Below, piece after piece: positions 9,096 through 17,361 of a DNA stretch of 61,352 nt. Within the stretch, counting starts at the first letter, position 1. The number at the start of each line of letters is the position of its first letter. The translations under genes and the position numbers were made by a program. The notes beneath the pieces are model-generated. The model searched no databases. It saw only the letters and a program-made list of their open reading frames with translations, and was not told the origin of the DNA. Source of the DNA: Thermoclostridium sp. (GTDB taxonomy: Bacteria; Bacillota; Clostridia; DSM-8532); contig JAGOJH010000003.1 of NCBI GenBank assembly GCA_017995215.1, positions 1 through 61,352 of the forward strand, in the 5' to 3' direction.

Positions 9096-10864
9096 AGGAT
9101 AACGATTCTCTTATTAAAAAGAGCTTCCGGGGGTATCTGGTTCCTTCCATACTGGCTATTCTTGGCGGAAACATCAGTTTTATGGCCGATCATATCATTG
9201 CGGGTAAGGTGCTCGGGGGTGATGCCCTTGCTGCGATGAGCATGGCGGGTCCACTGTTTTTCCTGTTCACAGCCATGGGAACGCTGATCTGTGTCGGTTC
9301 TTCCACCATGGCCTCTGTTTGTCTGGGTAAAGAGAACACGCAGGGAGCAAATAAACTGTTCACTCTGGCTGGCCTTCTGGTTTTGCTTTGCGGTGGATTG
9401 TTCACGATTGCCGGTTACGTATTCCTGGATCCCATAGTGGATTTTTTAAGCGGCGGCAGCGAGCTTCATGCCATGGTCCGTGATTATTGCCGGGGGCTTG
9501 TACCAGGTGCAGTCTGCATCATGGCTGTGTACCTCCCGCTGAACTTCTTCCGCATTGAAGGCAGAGGCCATCTTGGTATGATCATGTTTCTGATTCTGTC
9601 CGCACTGAACATTGCGCTGGACCTGTATTTTACCATCGGCCTGGGTATGGGGATGTACGGGCTGTCCCTGGCAACCGTTCTAAGCTCTCTAGTTGCATCT
9701 GCTGTTATGATACCCTTCCTTTTCTTCAAGGGGGGAGGCTACCGCTTCGTATCCGTCGGTAAAACCCTCCGGCAGGTAAATGGTATCTTCATTGTAGGGA
9801 GCCCGCCTGCACTGAATAATTTTTATTCTGTTATCAGGACACTGGTCTTAAATACCATCATTTTTTCAACGGGAGGGCCGGCAGCCGTAGCCGGTTTTGC
9901 CTTTACAAACAGTGTGAACACACTGGCTCAGGCTATTATTTCGGGGATGGCACAAACCGTGTCACCGCTGGTGGGAGTTTTGTTCGGTGAGCATGATGTG
10001 ATGAGCATCAAAAAAGTATGTAAACTGGCGGTCAGGCTTGGAATCGCATCCATGATCGTATTCGGCATCCTGTTATCTGTATTTTCAAGACAGCTGTGTA
10101 TCCTTTTCGGACTGACCTCCGCCGTCGAGCAGGCTGTCGCTGTGCCTGCCCTCATCCTGTCTGTCGTCAGCCTTTCGGGTGTGATGGTAAACCAGATACT
10201 GTGCTACTACTATATGACCATAGGCAGGACAAGGATTGCCAATCTGATTACCCTGTGCAGGGGAATTTTATTCATTCTGACAACAGCCTTTATCCTGTCC
10301 CGGATATTTGGGATCATTGGTATATGGATTAGCTTTTCTGTCAGTGAAGCTTTAACACTCATCATCACAGCCCTGATTGTGAAGAGGACGCTGCTCAAAG
10401 AGAAGAATTTGCGGGGAATGCTCCTGCTGGATCATCGGGATGTGGATGAAGGAAGATATATTTCTTTTACTGTAGATACCAATCAGGAGGCGGTGGTGGA
10501 AAGCTCAAGCAAAATCAACGACTTCTGTGACAAATGTGAGCTGAGCCCCAAACAATCCATGATCATCGGCCTTGCTATCGAAGAGATACTCCTGCTGATG
10601 GTTCAGCATGTTTTTCCAGATAAAATGAATGAAGCCATTGATGTAAAAATTTTCGTTCGGGATGAAAGCACCATCATGCGCTTTCGTTGCGGGGGCAGGA
10701 AATTCAACCCGCTGGCATATTATCAGGCGGAAATGAACCAGGATGGGGAAACCCGGAACATGAAGGCAGATGAAAGCATGGGGCTTCAACTCATCTCCAA
10801 AATGGCAAAGCAAGTGGACTATTCCACGAATCTTGGCATGAATAATATTGTAGTCAGGATCTGA
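9092..10864 (+). CDS. MATE-family transporter fused to a degenerate RsbW-like HATPase domain
   Basis: The protein has 590 residues, about 140 more than a usual MATE exporter. Residues 1-445 give the expected twelve membrane spans in two related halves. Residues 455-590 form a cytoplasmic tail with the order of motifs of RsbW/SpoIIAB kinases: LAIEEILLLMVQH, then CGGRKFNP, then SMGLQLI. In the first motif the Mg-ATP-binding asparagine (as in EACTNAVQH) is leucine, and the DNG motif is not kept, so kinase activity is doubtful. The tail may be a docking site for the STAS protein encoded by the overlapping gene upstream. MATE proteins export cationic drugs or metabolites by ion antiport; the substrate here is unknown. 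Confidence 0.85.
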   Translation: MKDNDSLIKKSFRGYLVPSILAILGGNISFMADHIIAGKVLGGDALAAMSMAGPLFFLFTAMGTLICVGSSTMASVCLGKENTQGANKLFTLAGLLVLLCGGLFTIAGYVFLDPIVDFLSGGSELHAMVRDYCRGLVPGAVCIMAVYLPLNFFRIEGRGHLGMIMFLILSALNIALDLYFTIGLGMGMYGLSLATVLSSLVASAVMIPFLFFKGGGYRFVSVGKTLRQVNGIFIVGSPPALNNFYSVIRTLVLNTIIFSTGGPAAVAGFAFTNSVNTLAQAIISGMAQTVSPLVGVLFGEHDVMSIKKVCKLAVRLGIASMIVFGILLSVFSRQLCILFGLTSAVEQAVAVPALILSVVSLSGVMVNQILCYYYMTIGRTRIANLITLCRGILFILTTAFILSRIFGIIGIWISFSVSEALTLIITALIVKRTLLKEKNLRGMLLLDHRDVDEGRYISFTVDTNQEAVVESSSKINDFCDKCELSPKQSMIIGLAIEEILLLMVQHVFPDKMNEAIDVKIFVRDESTIMRFRCGGRKFNPLAYYQAEMNQDGETRNMKADESMGLQLISKMAKQVDYSTNLGMNNIVVRI

Positions 10865-10888
10865 CCGTTCAACGCGAGGAGGTTTAGT

Positions 10889-12937
10889 ATGAGCATAGGG
10901 AAAAAAATCCTGTTTGCACTTCTGGGATTGGCCCTGCTGGTTACCATCCTGCTGGGGGTGGTTTCTTTTTACGGTTTTTTTGATATCCGGGCAACCTTTC
11001 AGAAGGAAAACAAGGCTGCCATTGACGAACTCTATAAGAAAAATGTCGCTGAGATAACCAGAAACAGCTCCAAGCTGGCCATTTCTCTGGCAAACTACAA
11101 TGCTCAAACGATTAATATTGATTTTGAAAGAATCATCGGAGAAATAAAAACCATGAAGGGGGATATCGAAACGCTCTATCGAAATGGCGGAACCAGCGAT
11201 TACACCCCCATCAGCCGATATGAGGAATATATTATTTCACAGGCGGCAAGCCCGAAAACGGAGGAGGTTGACCGGACACTGAAATATTTAAGCTCAGCCA
11301 CCTCTATGTTTGACAACATTCTTGACATTGAGCCAAAAATTTCTCTGGCTTACATCGTGCTTGAAAACGGGATGGTGATTTCCAGCACAGACACCTTTTA
11401 TGAGGCCGTCGAAAAGGCGGATATGCGCACAAGAGACTGGTACAAGGGTGCCGTGGCGGCAGGGGAGGTCAACTGGTCGGATCTATACAAGGGCACGGAT
11501 TCCAGAAGCTATATCACCTGTGCCACGCCGGTTTATGACCCGAATGGCGTTCTCTTCGGGGTGCTTGCCTTTGACCTTCGCGTATCTGAAATTTCACAGA
11601 AGGTGCTGGATACGGAAAACAGCTCCTACATCGCTTCTTTTATCATGAACAGAGACGGACATCTGCTGCTCGGATCAAAAGGGCTGGAGGAAATCGAAAA
11701 AGAGCCGTATTATCAAAAGCTGATTGAAAGCATTGATTTAAAAGCCGCCCAATCGGATTATTATGCCGACGAAAGCAGCATCATCGGTTATGCTCCGATT
11801 CAATCCACAGATTGGATTTTGGTGACAGTACTGGATTATGATCTGATGATGGCGCCGGTGCACTCCGTTGCCCAATCCGTATCCGATACAGGGACCAAAA
11901 TGGAGCAGGTGATTACAAATGAAACGCAAAAGGTGTTCCTGATTTTTCTACTTATTCTGCTGATACTGCTGCTCTTTGTATGGTGGTCTTCGACCCGGCT
12001 CAGCAAGTCCATCACCAAACCGGTGGAAGCACTGGCCGACGGAGCAAAGGTGATAGGGGGGGGAAACCTTGACTATGAATTCGCTAACCTGGGCCCAGAT
12101 GAGATAGGGATGCTGGCATCCACCTTTAACAGCATGACCATCCGTCTGAAGGAGTATACGGATCAGGTTGCCAGGGATGCAGCTGAAAAACAGAGGCTGG
12201 AGTCTGAACTTGACGTAGCCAGGAGCATACAGCTTGGTATACTGCCCGGGAAGATGGAATGTCCGGGTTATGATATCTCCGGCATGATGCTTCCCGCCAG
12301 GGAGGTCGGAGGCGATTTCTATGATTTCTTCCCGGTGGGCGAAGATAAGCTTTGCCTTGTGGTTGCCGATGTTTCCGGGAAGGGAATGGGTGCCGCGCTG
12401 TTTATGACCATCGCGAAGATTATCATCAAGACGGTGGCCCAGGCAAACAAAGTATCAGTGGACGAGCTGCTTCGTATAGCCAACAACCTGCTCTGTCAGG
12501 AAAACCCCGCAGAGCTATTTGTGACAGCCTATGTGGCAATCCTGGATATTGCTACAGGAACAGTTTCCTATGCCTGTGCAGGCCATAATCCCCCTGTGAT
12601 CGGCCACAGCGATGGCACGGTTGAGTTTTTACCCGTTAAGCACAAGCTTCCCCTTGCGGCGATGGAGGAAACCAAATATCCTATCATGCATGCGCAGCTT
12701 CTGGAGGGAGAAAGCTTTATTCTCTATACTGATGGCGTGACCGAAGCAACCAACGCAGAAAATGAACTATACGGAGATGCACGTTTGCTGGAGGCAGCAA
12801 GGAAGCTTCACGGGCACACGGCACACGAAATGATTGGCGGAATCAAGGCTAATGTGGACCATTTTGTCAGCCGGGCTCCACAGTTTGATGACATCACCCT
12901 TGTAGCAATCCGGAGAATCACAAAGGAAGGGACATAA
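10889..12937 (+). CDS. Cache-HAMP-SpoIIE (PP2C-type) protein phosphatase
   Basis: A 682-residue membrane phosphatase with GAGGAGG before its start. Membrane spans at about residues 7-29 and 348-370 enclose an extracellular dCache-type sensor domain. A HAMP linker (about 370-425) and a short coiled coil lead to the PP2C/SpoIIE domain. Metal-binding motifs are intact: GGDFYDFF (about 473), DVSGKGMGAALF (about 493), GHNPP, YTDGVTEA (about 613) and DDITLVAI near the end. It probably dephosphorylates the STAS protein of the same operon in response to an outside ligand. It joins directly to the next gene, whose ATG follows the TAA without a gap. Confidence 0.92.
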   Translation: MSIGKKILFALLGLALLVTILLGVVSFYGFFDIRATFQKENKAAIDELYKKNVAEITRNSSKLAISLANYNAQTINIDFERIIGEIKTMKGDIETLYRNGGTSDYTPISRYEEYIISQAASPKTEEVDRTLKYLSSATSMFDNILDIEPKISLAYIVLENGMVISSTDTFYEAVEKADMRTRDWYKGAVAAGEVNWSDLYKGTDSRSYITCATPVYDPNGVLFGVLAFDLRVSEISQKVLDTENSSYIASFIMNRDGHLLLGSKGLEEIEKEPYYQKLIESIDLKAAQSDYYADESSIIGYAPIQSTDWILVTVLDYDLMMAPVHSVAQSVSDTGTKMEQVITNETQKVFLIFLLILLILLLFVWWSSTRLSKSITKPVEALADGAKVIGGGNLDYEFANLGPDEIGMLASTFNSMTIRLKEYTDQVARDAAEKQRLESELDVARSIQLGILPGKMECPGYDISGMMLPAREVGGDFYDFFPVGEDKLCLVVADVSGKGMGAALFMTIAKIIIKTVAQANKVSVDELLRIANNLLCQENPAELFVTAYVAILDIATGTVSYACAGHNPPVIGHSDGTVEFLPVKHKLPLAAMEETKYPIMHAQLLEGESFILYTDGVTEATNAENELYGDARLLEAARKLHGHTAHEMIGGIKANVDHFVSRAPQFDDITLVAIRRITKEGT

Positions 12938-14290
12938 ATGAGCAGCAGAGCAGAGGAACTGATATATCGCTATTTTTTGAATAAGTTTTCCGAAAAAACC
13001 GAAACCTGTGGGGGCATGGAGATTGAAATGCCTGTGGTAAACTTGTCTAAAAAGCCTGTAGAGAGTGAATTTCTCGGGGCCATGCTCGAGCTGCTGCAAG
13101 ATGCTTTTGGTTTCAGACCCACGGAATTCACCATGGAGGGCTTTCCTGTGAAAGCAGTCAATGAAAATGGGGATGTTTTTTCCTTTGAAACCAGCTTTAA
13201 CACCCTTGAATTCTCCATGGGTCAAAAGAAGAGCATCATTGAGGTGGCCGACCATTTTTATCTGTATTTAAGAGCCTTAAAGAAGCTTGAGAAGCGATAC
13301 AATCACCTGATATGCGGGATGGGAATCAATCCCTATGCGCAATATGCCGACAGCAGGCCATTAAATACACCCTCCATGCTGGCAAAATCCGAGTTCATGA
13401 AAACCTTCACCACGCATCTCGACAGTGAGAGCTTTCATACGTTTTCGGCCTCAACCCAGACGCATATTGAAGTAAAGCTTCCAAAGCTGCCCGTATTTCT
13501 AAATCTACTGGAAAAGCTGTCTTTTGTCGATGCCATGCTTTTTGCGAATTCCCTGCCATTCCCTTACCAGGAGCCGGAATGGAAGGCAAAGCTTCCGTCA
13601 ACACTGCAAAGGGAGATGCACAAACCTGATCTGTGCTTTCGTGATACGTTGTGGAGGTTGTGTGAAGCGCCCAACACCGCAGCTTTAGATCGAACGTATG
13701 GTTCGGTTGATGATATTGCAGCTTACTTGATGGAACTGAAGGTTTTTATTGTCGGTGATGGCAGAGGCGGGCTACAGCCCATCCGCCCCGTAAAATTCTC
13801 CGATTATTTTCAGGATGGACGAAAACCGGAGGAGGACATCGCATACTTTCGCTCCCTGGCGCCTGCCGCCGTCAGCAAGTACGGAACCATAGAGATCAGA
13901 CAAACCTGCACCCAGCCGCTTTCGAAGGTTTTTATGCCGAGTGCTTTTTACGCAGGCCTGGTAGTGGATTATCAAAGTGCTTCAGATTTGGTTGATGAAT
14001 TTATGCGGGAAAACGGAATTCAGGCGGCCGGATCCATACTTCGGCATAAAGCTGCCCACCAGGAAACCATTGCGCCGCGGGAGAAAATCAATACCTTTAT
14101 CATGAACCTTTTGGAGGCTTCACGAAGGGGCTTGAAAAAAAGAAGCTTTGGTGAGGAGAAGTTCCTGGAAGGCGTGACCAGCCCGGAAGGCTTTATTGAG
14201 TGCCCCGCTGAAAAGCAACTCCACTTGCGGGAGCAAGGCTTGACCTGCGAGGAAATCATGTTTGCATTCAGCGAAGTGGGCGACTCCTAA
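12938..14290 (+). CDS. GCS2-family glutamate-cysteine ligase homologue
   Basis: This 450-residue protein resembles the GCS2 family of carboxylate-amine ligases that join glutamate to cysteine or a related amine using ATP. Visible family features are GGMEIEMPV (about residues 26-34), NPYAQYADSRPL, SASTQTHIEV (about 170) and GTIEIRQTCTQPL (about 318). Its start abuts the stop of the phosphatase gene, and AAGGAAGG lies upstream, so it belongs to the same operon. A glutathione-type ligase inside a partner-switching operon is unexpected. It may make a gamma-glutamyl compound that is the export cargo of the MATE protein or the signal of the system, but this is inference. The true substrate cannot be read from the sequence. 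Confidence 0.82.
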   Translation: MSSRAEELIYRYFLNKFSEKTETCGGMEIEMPVVNLSKKPVESEFLGAMLELLQDAFGFRPTEFTMEGFPVKAVNENGDVFSFETSFNTLEFSMGQKKSIIEVADHFYLYLRALKKLEKRYNHLICGMGINPYAQYADSRPLNTPSMLAKSEFMKTFTTHLDSESFHTFSASTQTHIEVKLPKLPVFLNLLEKLSFVDAMLFANSLPFPYQEPEWKAKLPSTLQREMHKPDLCFRDTLWRLCEAPNTAALDRTYGSVDDIAAYLMELKVFIVGDGRGGLQPIRPVKFSDYFQDGRKPEEDIAYFRSLAPAAVSKYGTIEIRQTCTQPLSKVFMPSAFYAGLVVDYQSASDLVDEFMRENGIQAAGSILRHKAAHQETIAPREKINTFIMNLLEASRRGLKKRSFGEEKFLEGVTSPEGFIECPAEKQLHLREQGLTCEEIMFAFSEVGDS

Positions 14291-14371
14291 TGGTGTCGTC
14301 AACAGGCAACACAACAAGTCAAGCTGAAATAGCAATGCCACAGCCTTAACAAGAAGCAGGGAGGTAATTGC

Positions 14372-14773
14372 ATGGAGTATCAATATAAAAAAGCAATCTC
14401 TGATTTTGATATGAAGCTTCTAAACGCGGAAATCGAAGCGCTTTGTGCTGACAATGAGCTTTTGTCAGCCAGACAGTTTACCATTGAGCTGATCCTTGAG
14501 GAGCTGATAACCAATATCATCAAATATGGCAGTAAAGCAGGAACAGATGGGATGATAGAAGTCCGGCTTCTTATAGAAAAAGATAGGGTCATCCTTGTCA
14601 TAGCCGATAATACAGATGCGTTTAATCCACTTGATGTAGATGCACCTGACATAAGCCTTTCTGCGGAAGAAAGGAAAATCGGGGGGCTTGGCATTTTTCT
14701 TGTGCGTAAGAAGGTTCAGTCTATCTCTTACGAATACAGTGACGGCATGAACATTGTAAAATCCGTCATCTGA
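14372..14773 (+). CDS. RsbW-like anti-sigma/serine kinase HATPase
   Basis: A 133-residue single-domain GHKL ATPase of the RsbW/SpoIIAB kind with GGGAGG before its start. The N-box is canonical (IELILEELITNIIKYG, with Glu and Asn), the G1 box is IADNTDAFNP, and the G2 box is IGGLGIFLV. It should bind ATP and phosphorylate the STAS protein encoded at 8793. It contrasts with the tail of the MATE protein, where the same motifs are decayed. It is the last gene of the partner-switching operon and follows the ligase gene after 81 bases. No partner sigma factor is present in the window. Confidence 0.9.
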   Translation: MEYQYKKAISDFDMKLLNAEIEALCADNELLSARQFTIELILEELITNIIKYGSKAGTDGMIEVRLLIEKDRVILVIADNTDAFNPLDVDAPDISLSAEERKIGGLGIFLVRKKVQSISYEYSDGMNIVKSVI

Positions 14774-14807
14774 TTTGTATAACGAGGCTGGCTGTTTCCG
14801 CGATACA

Positions 14808-14894
14808 GTAAACAATGTAAATGAAGTTGCAGAAAATGCAAATAAGGTATTATATAAAGCGCAACAAAGTGGAAGAAACAAAGTATGCCATTGA
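14808..14894 (+). pseudogene. C-terminal remnant of a GGDEF (diguanylate cyclase) gene
   Basis: One frame reads VNEVAENANKVLYKAQQSGR and then NKVCH before TGA at 14892-14894. This matches the very end of GGDEF domains (the consensus A-D-x-A-L-Y-x-A-K-x-x-G-R-N). Nothing upstream in the frame resembles the rest of the domain, and the preceding codons run into the end of the HATPase gene. It is a decayed fragment marking the right edge of the SpoIIE operon. Confidence 0.65.
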
Positions 14895-14945
14895 CGGCAG
14901 CTTATTTATAATTCGATGAGACAATGACGGGTAAGGAGAATGTAT

Positions 14946-16142
14946 ATGCTTTTCAGTCTTGCTTTGATGGTTCTTTGCGGCCTTGTTTTAAGTGGAGCCA
15001 TGCAAAAATTAAAATTACCGGGTCTTGTCGGAATGCTTCTAACGGGTATAGTATTAGGTCCATATGTTTTAAATAGAATAGCTCCGGAGCTTTTAAATAT
15101 TTCAGCTGATTTGAGAGAAATAGCTTTGATTGTTATTCTTACAAGGGCTGGGCTTGCACTTGATATAAATGATTTGAAAAAGGTTGGCCGTCCGGCGATC
15201 CTTATGTGCTTCATTCCGGCAACCTTTGAAATAGCCGCAACAACAATATTTGCACCGATGTTTTTTCCTATATCGTACCTGGAAGCTGCTATAATGGGAA
15301 CTGTCCTCGGCGCAGTATCACCGGCGGTTGTTGTTCCCAAAATGCTGAAGTTAATGGAGAGCGGTTATGGTAAATCACAGAGTATACCACAGCTTATTAT
15401 GGCTGGAGCTTCGGTAGATGATATTTATGTTATTGTACTTTTCACATCATTTATGGGAATGTATAGCGGTAGTAGTTTTGATGCTGGAAGTCTTGTTAAA
15501 ATTCCGATAGCCATTGTAGTCGGCTTATTGATCGGCATTTTACTTGGACTTGCTCTTGTTAAATTATTCAGGAAAATACACATGCGGGATACAGTAAAAA
15601 TTTTAATCCTGCTAAGTACTTCTTTCCTGGTCGTTTCTCTTGAAACTGCCGTTAAAGCTTATGTTCTTATGTCCGGACTGCTGGCTGTGATGGCTATGGG
15701 CGGCACTATCCTTAAACAATATGATATTTTAGCGAAACGACTGTCGGGTAAATTCTCAAAGATATGGGTTGCAGCTGAATTAATGTTGTTTGTGTTAGTA
15801 GGCGCAACAGTTGATATCAGCTATGCGGCGAAGGCTGGAATGGCAGCGGTCGTGCTTATAATCATTGTTCTCTCAATTCGTATTTGTGGTGTGTTTACTT
15901 GCACCGTCAGGACAAAATTGAATTTAAAAGAAAAGTTGTTCTGCGCTATTGCCTATTTACCTAAAGCAACCGTACAAGCAGCTATTGGAGGACTTCCTTT
16001 GGCAGCTGGTATTGCGGCAGGCAACACAATTCTAACTGTCGCTGTATTAGCAATTCTGATTACCGCTCCCCTTGGAGCAATCAGTATAGATGCTTCCTAT
16101 CAAAAATTGCTTACAAGGAGCGAGGGTAGTGCTAAACATTAG
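14946..16142 (+). CDS. Cation:proton antiporter (CPA family)
   Basis: A 398-residue integral membrane protein with about twelve hydrophobic segments. ATG 14946 is preferred to ATG 14940 because TAAGGAG at 14932-14938 is correctly spaced for it. The core ion-binding signature of the CPA superfamily is seen as MAGASVDDIYVIVLF, with the acidic pair at about residues 157-158, together with LPGLVGMLLTGIVLGPYVL near the start. Such proteins exchange Na+ or K+ for H+ and help with pH and salt balance. It lacks a C-terminal TrkA domain. It is probably transcribed alone or with the small membrane protein after it. It has no evident link to the operon before it. Confidence 0.85.
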   Translation: MLFSLALMVLCGLVLSGAMQKLKLPGLVGMLLTGIVLGPYVLNRIAPELLNISADLREIALIVILTRAGLALDINDLKKVGRPAILMCFIPATFEIAATTIFAPMFFPISYLEAAIMGTVLGAVSPAVVVPKMLKLMESGYGKSQSIPQLIMAGASVDDIYVIVLFTSFMGMYSGSSFDAGSLVKIPIAIVVGLLIGILLGLALVKLFRKIHMRDTVKILILLSTSFLVVSLETAVKAYVLMSGLLAVMAMGGTILKQYDILAKRLSGKFSKIWVAAELMLFVLVGATVDISYAAKAGMAAVVLIIIVLSIRICGVFTCTVRTKLNLKEKLFCAIAYLPKATVQAAIGGLPLAAGIAAGNTILTVAVLAILITAPLGAISIDASYQKLLTRSEGSAKH

Positions 16143-16221
16143 CCCTTAATTCTGTGCTATTCCTGGTTAATACCACGCAAACTCACCTTTCCTGAATATC
16201 AGCGCATTGGGGGAAATTCAA

Positions 16222-16536
16222 ATGATAACCTATAAGGGTTTAGGTTGGCTTAGTATTGTTTTTGTTTTTGCTCCCGTGCTTCTGATTTTTATACCCGGAG
16301 AACTTCTGTTAGGGTTAAGCGCTGAATACCGGGGTCTGCCAGCAGGAATAAGCATCATTGTTGGTTCGGTTATAAATTGGTTTATTGGCAGAAAACTCAA
16401 CAAAATAAGTACAGAACATTTCGTTGCTGGAATGAAAATGCAGAACGCCAGTTTCCTCTGGGGCGTATTGGGTATTGTTCTGATAATAATGAACCTTTTG
16501 CAACTGTTTTTATCCAAATATCGGGTTATCGGTTGA
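16222..16536 (+). CDS. Small membrane protein of unknown function
   Basis: A 104-residue protein with three hydrophobic segments (about residues 7-30, 35-55 and 75-95) and a short basic stretch GRKLNKIS between the second and third. The ATG at 16222 has GGGGGA upstream; TTG 16207 is an alternative start. It lies 79 bases after the antiporter and may share its transcript. The family is not recognised, and no function can be proposed. Confidence 0.6.
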   Translation: MITYKGLGWLSIVFVFAPVLLIFIPGELLLGLSAEYRGLPAGISIIVGSVINWFIGRKLNKISTEHFVAGMKMQNASFLWGVLGIVLIIMNLLQLFLSKYRVIG

Positions 16537-16625
16537 TAAGTTTCATCAGCTAAAATACCAGACTGCTGCTTGCCTGCTGCCAACCGGAAAGGTACTTTTA
16601 ATCCCCATGGATGATGATACCTATA

Positions 16626-16677
16626 GTAACTTACAGCTGTAAGTACCGATAATGGGTTGTGGGCGAAGCCCACTTTT
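16626..16677 (+). repeat. 52-bp intergenic repeat, copy 1, with terminator-like hairpin
   Basis: This stretch occurs again, inverted, at 35980-36031 with a single mismatch (51 of 52 bases). It contains CTTACAGCTGTAAG, itself a near-palindrome, and ends in the hairpin GTGGGCGAAGCCCAC followed by TTTT. It may work as a terminator, or be a short dispersed element. Flanking sequence is not shared between the copies. Confidence 0.8.
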
Positions 16678-16782
16678 GAATATGCTGGACACTGCATTCT
16701 TTATATGGTAATATGTGGGGTAAATTGTTTAAATTTTTGTGTATTGGACACGAAGGAAAACAAATAAGAAAGGAAAAGATAA

Positions 16783-17298
16783 ATGGAAATCTACGTTAAA
16801 CAATTTAATCTTACGGCAAAAATCGTAAAAATATTAGCGTTTATCGGAGTGCTCATCTGGGCTATATGGTCAGGGGTTTCGAAAGGAGACAGATTCGATT
16901 TCGGACTTGTATCAGCTGGAGTGGTGCTTGCTGTATTAGCGTATCTGTGTGTTGGTATGTTTATGTTTGTCCGCCGCAACATTACCGGAAGTATTCTTTT
17001 GTCCATTCTTATTTCCGTAGGGGTGATGATATTTTTAGCTTTTCTGATGGATAAGGCAACAAAGTCAATAAAATGGTTTACAGATGAATTGTCTTTCTAC
17101 GTGTTTGCAGCTATTGGCCTTATACTGTTAGTAATTGATATCCGTCAGGTGATCAATTACTATAAAGCGACCCGTGGTGGGCAGCAAATTATTATGGCTG
17201 CGCAGCAGGAAGCACCGGCCATGGAAGTTGTTCTTCAAGACGAACCACCTGTGCACCCTGATCTTTCTGCAAAGCTAAAATCAGCGAAAGACTTGTGA
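16783..17298 (+). CDS. Membrane protein of unknown function
   Basis: A 171-residue protein with four hydrophobic segments (about 12-30, 42-62, 68-88 and 103-120) and a soluble C-terminal tail of some 45 residues rich in Ala, Gln and Pro. The start has AAAGGAAAAG upstream. Its end faces the end of the next, minus-strand gene, with a strong inverted repeat between them. It is not recognised as any named family. Confidence 0.65.
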   Translation: MEIYVKQFNLTAKIVKILAFIGVLIWAIWSGVSKGDRFDFGLVSAGVVLAVLAYLCVGMFMFVRRNITGSILLSILISVGVMIFLAFLMDKATKSIKWFTDELSFYVFAAIGLILLVIDIRQVINYYKATRGGQQIIMAAQQEAPAMEVVLQDEPPVHPDLSAKLKSAKDL

Positions 17299-17307
17299 GG
17301 AATAAGA

Positions 17308-17355
17308 AAACAGGGACGGTTCATTTGTTACGTAACAAATGCCGTCCCTTTGTTT
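17308..17355. terminator. Bidirectional terminator-like palindrome between convergent genes
   Basis: AGGGACGG, then CATTTGTTAC, pairs with GTAACAAATG, then CCGTCCCT; the outer arms (AAACA and TTTGTTT) also pair. The nearly perfect 20-bp stem has A/T tracts on both sides. It sits between two genes that end toward each other, so it can stop transcription both ways. The word GGGACGGTTC resembles a dispersed repeat often seen between clostridial genes; a partial copy (GAGGACGGTTC) lies near 48,792. Confidence 0.7.
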
Positions 17356-17361
17356 CACCTG

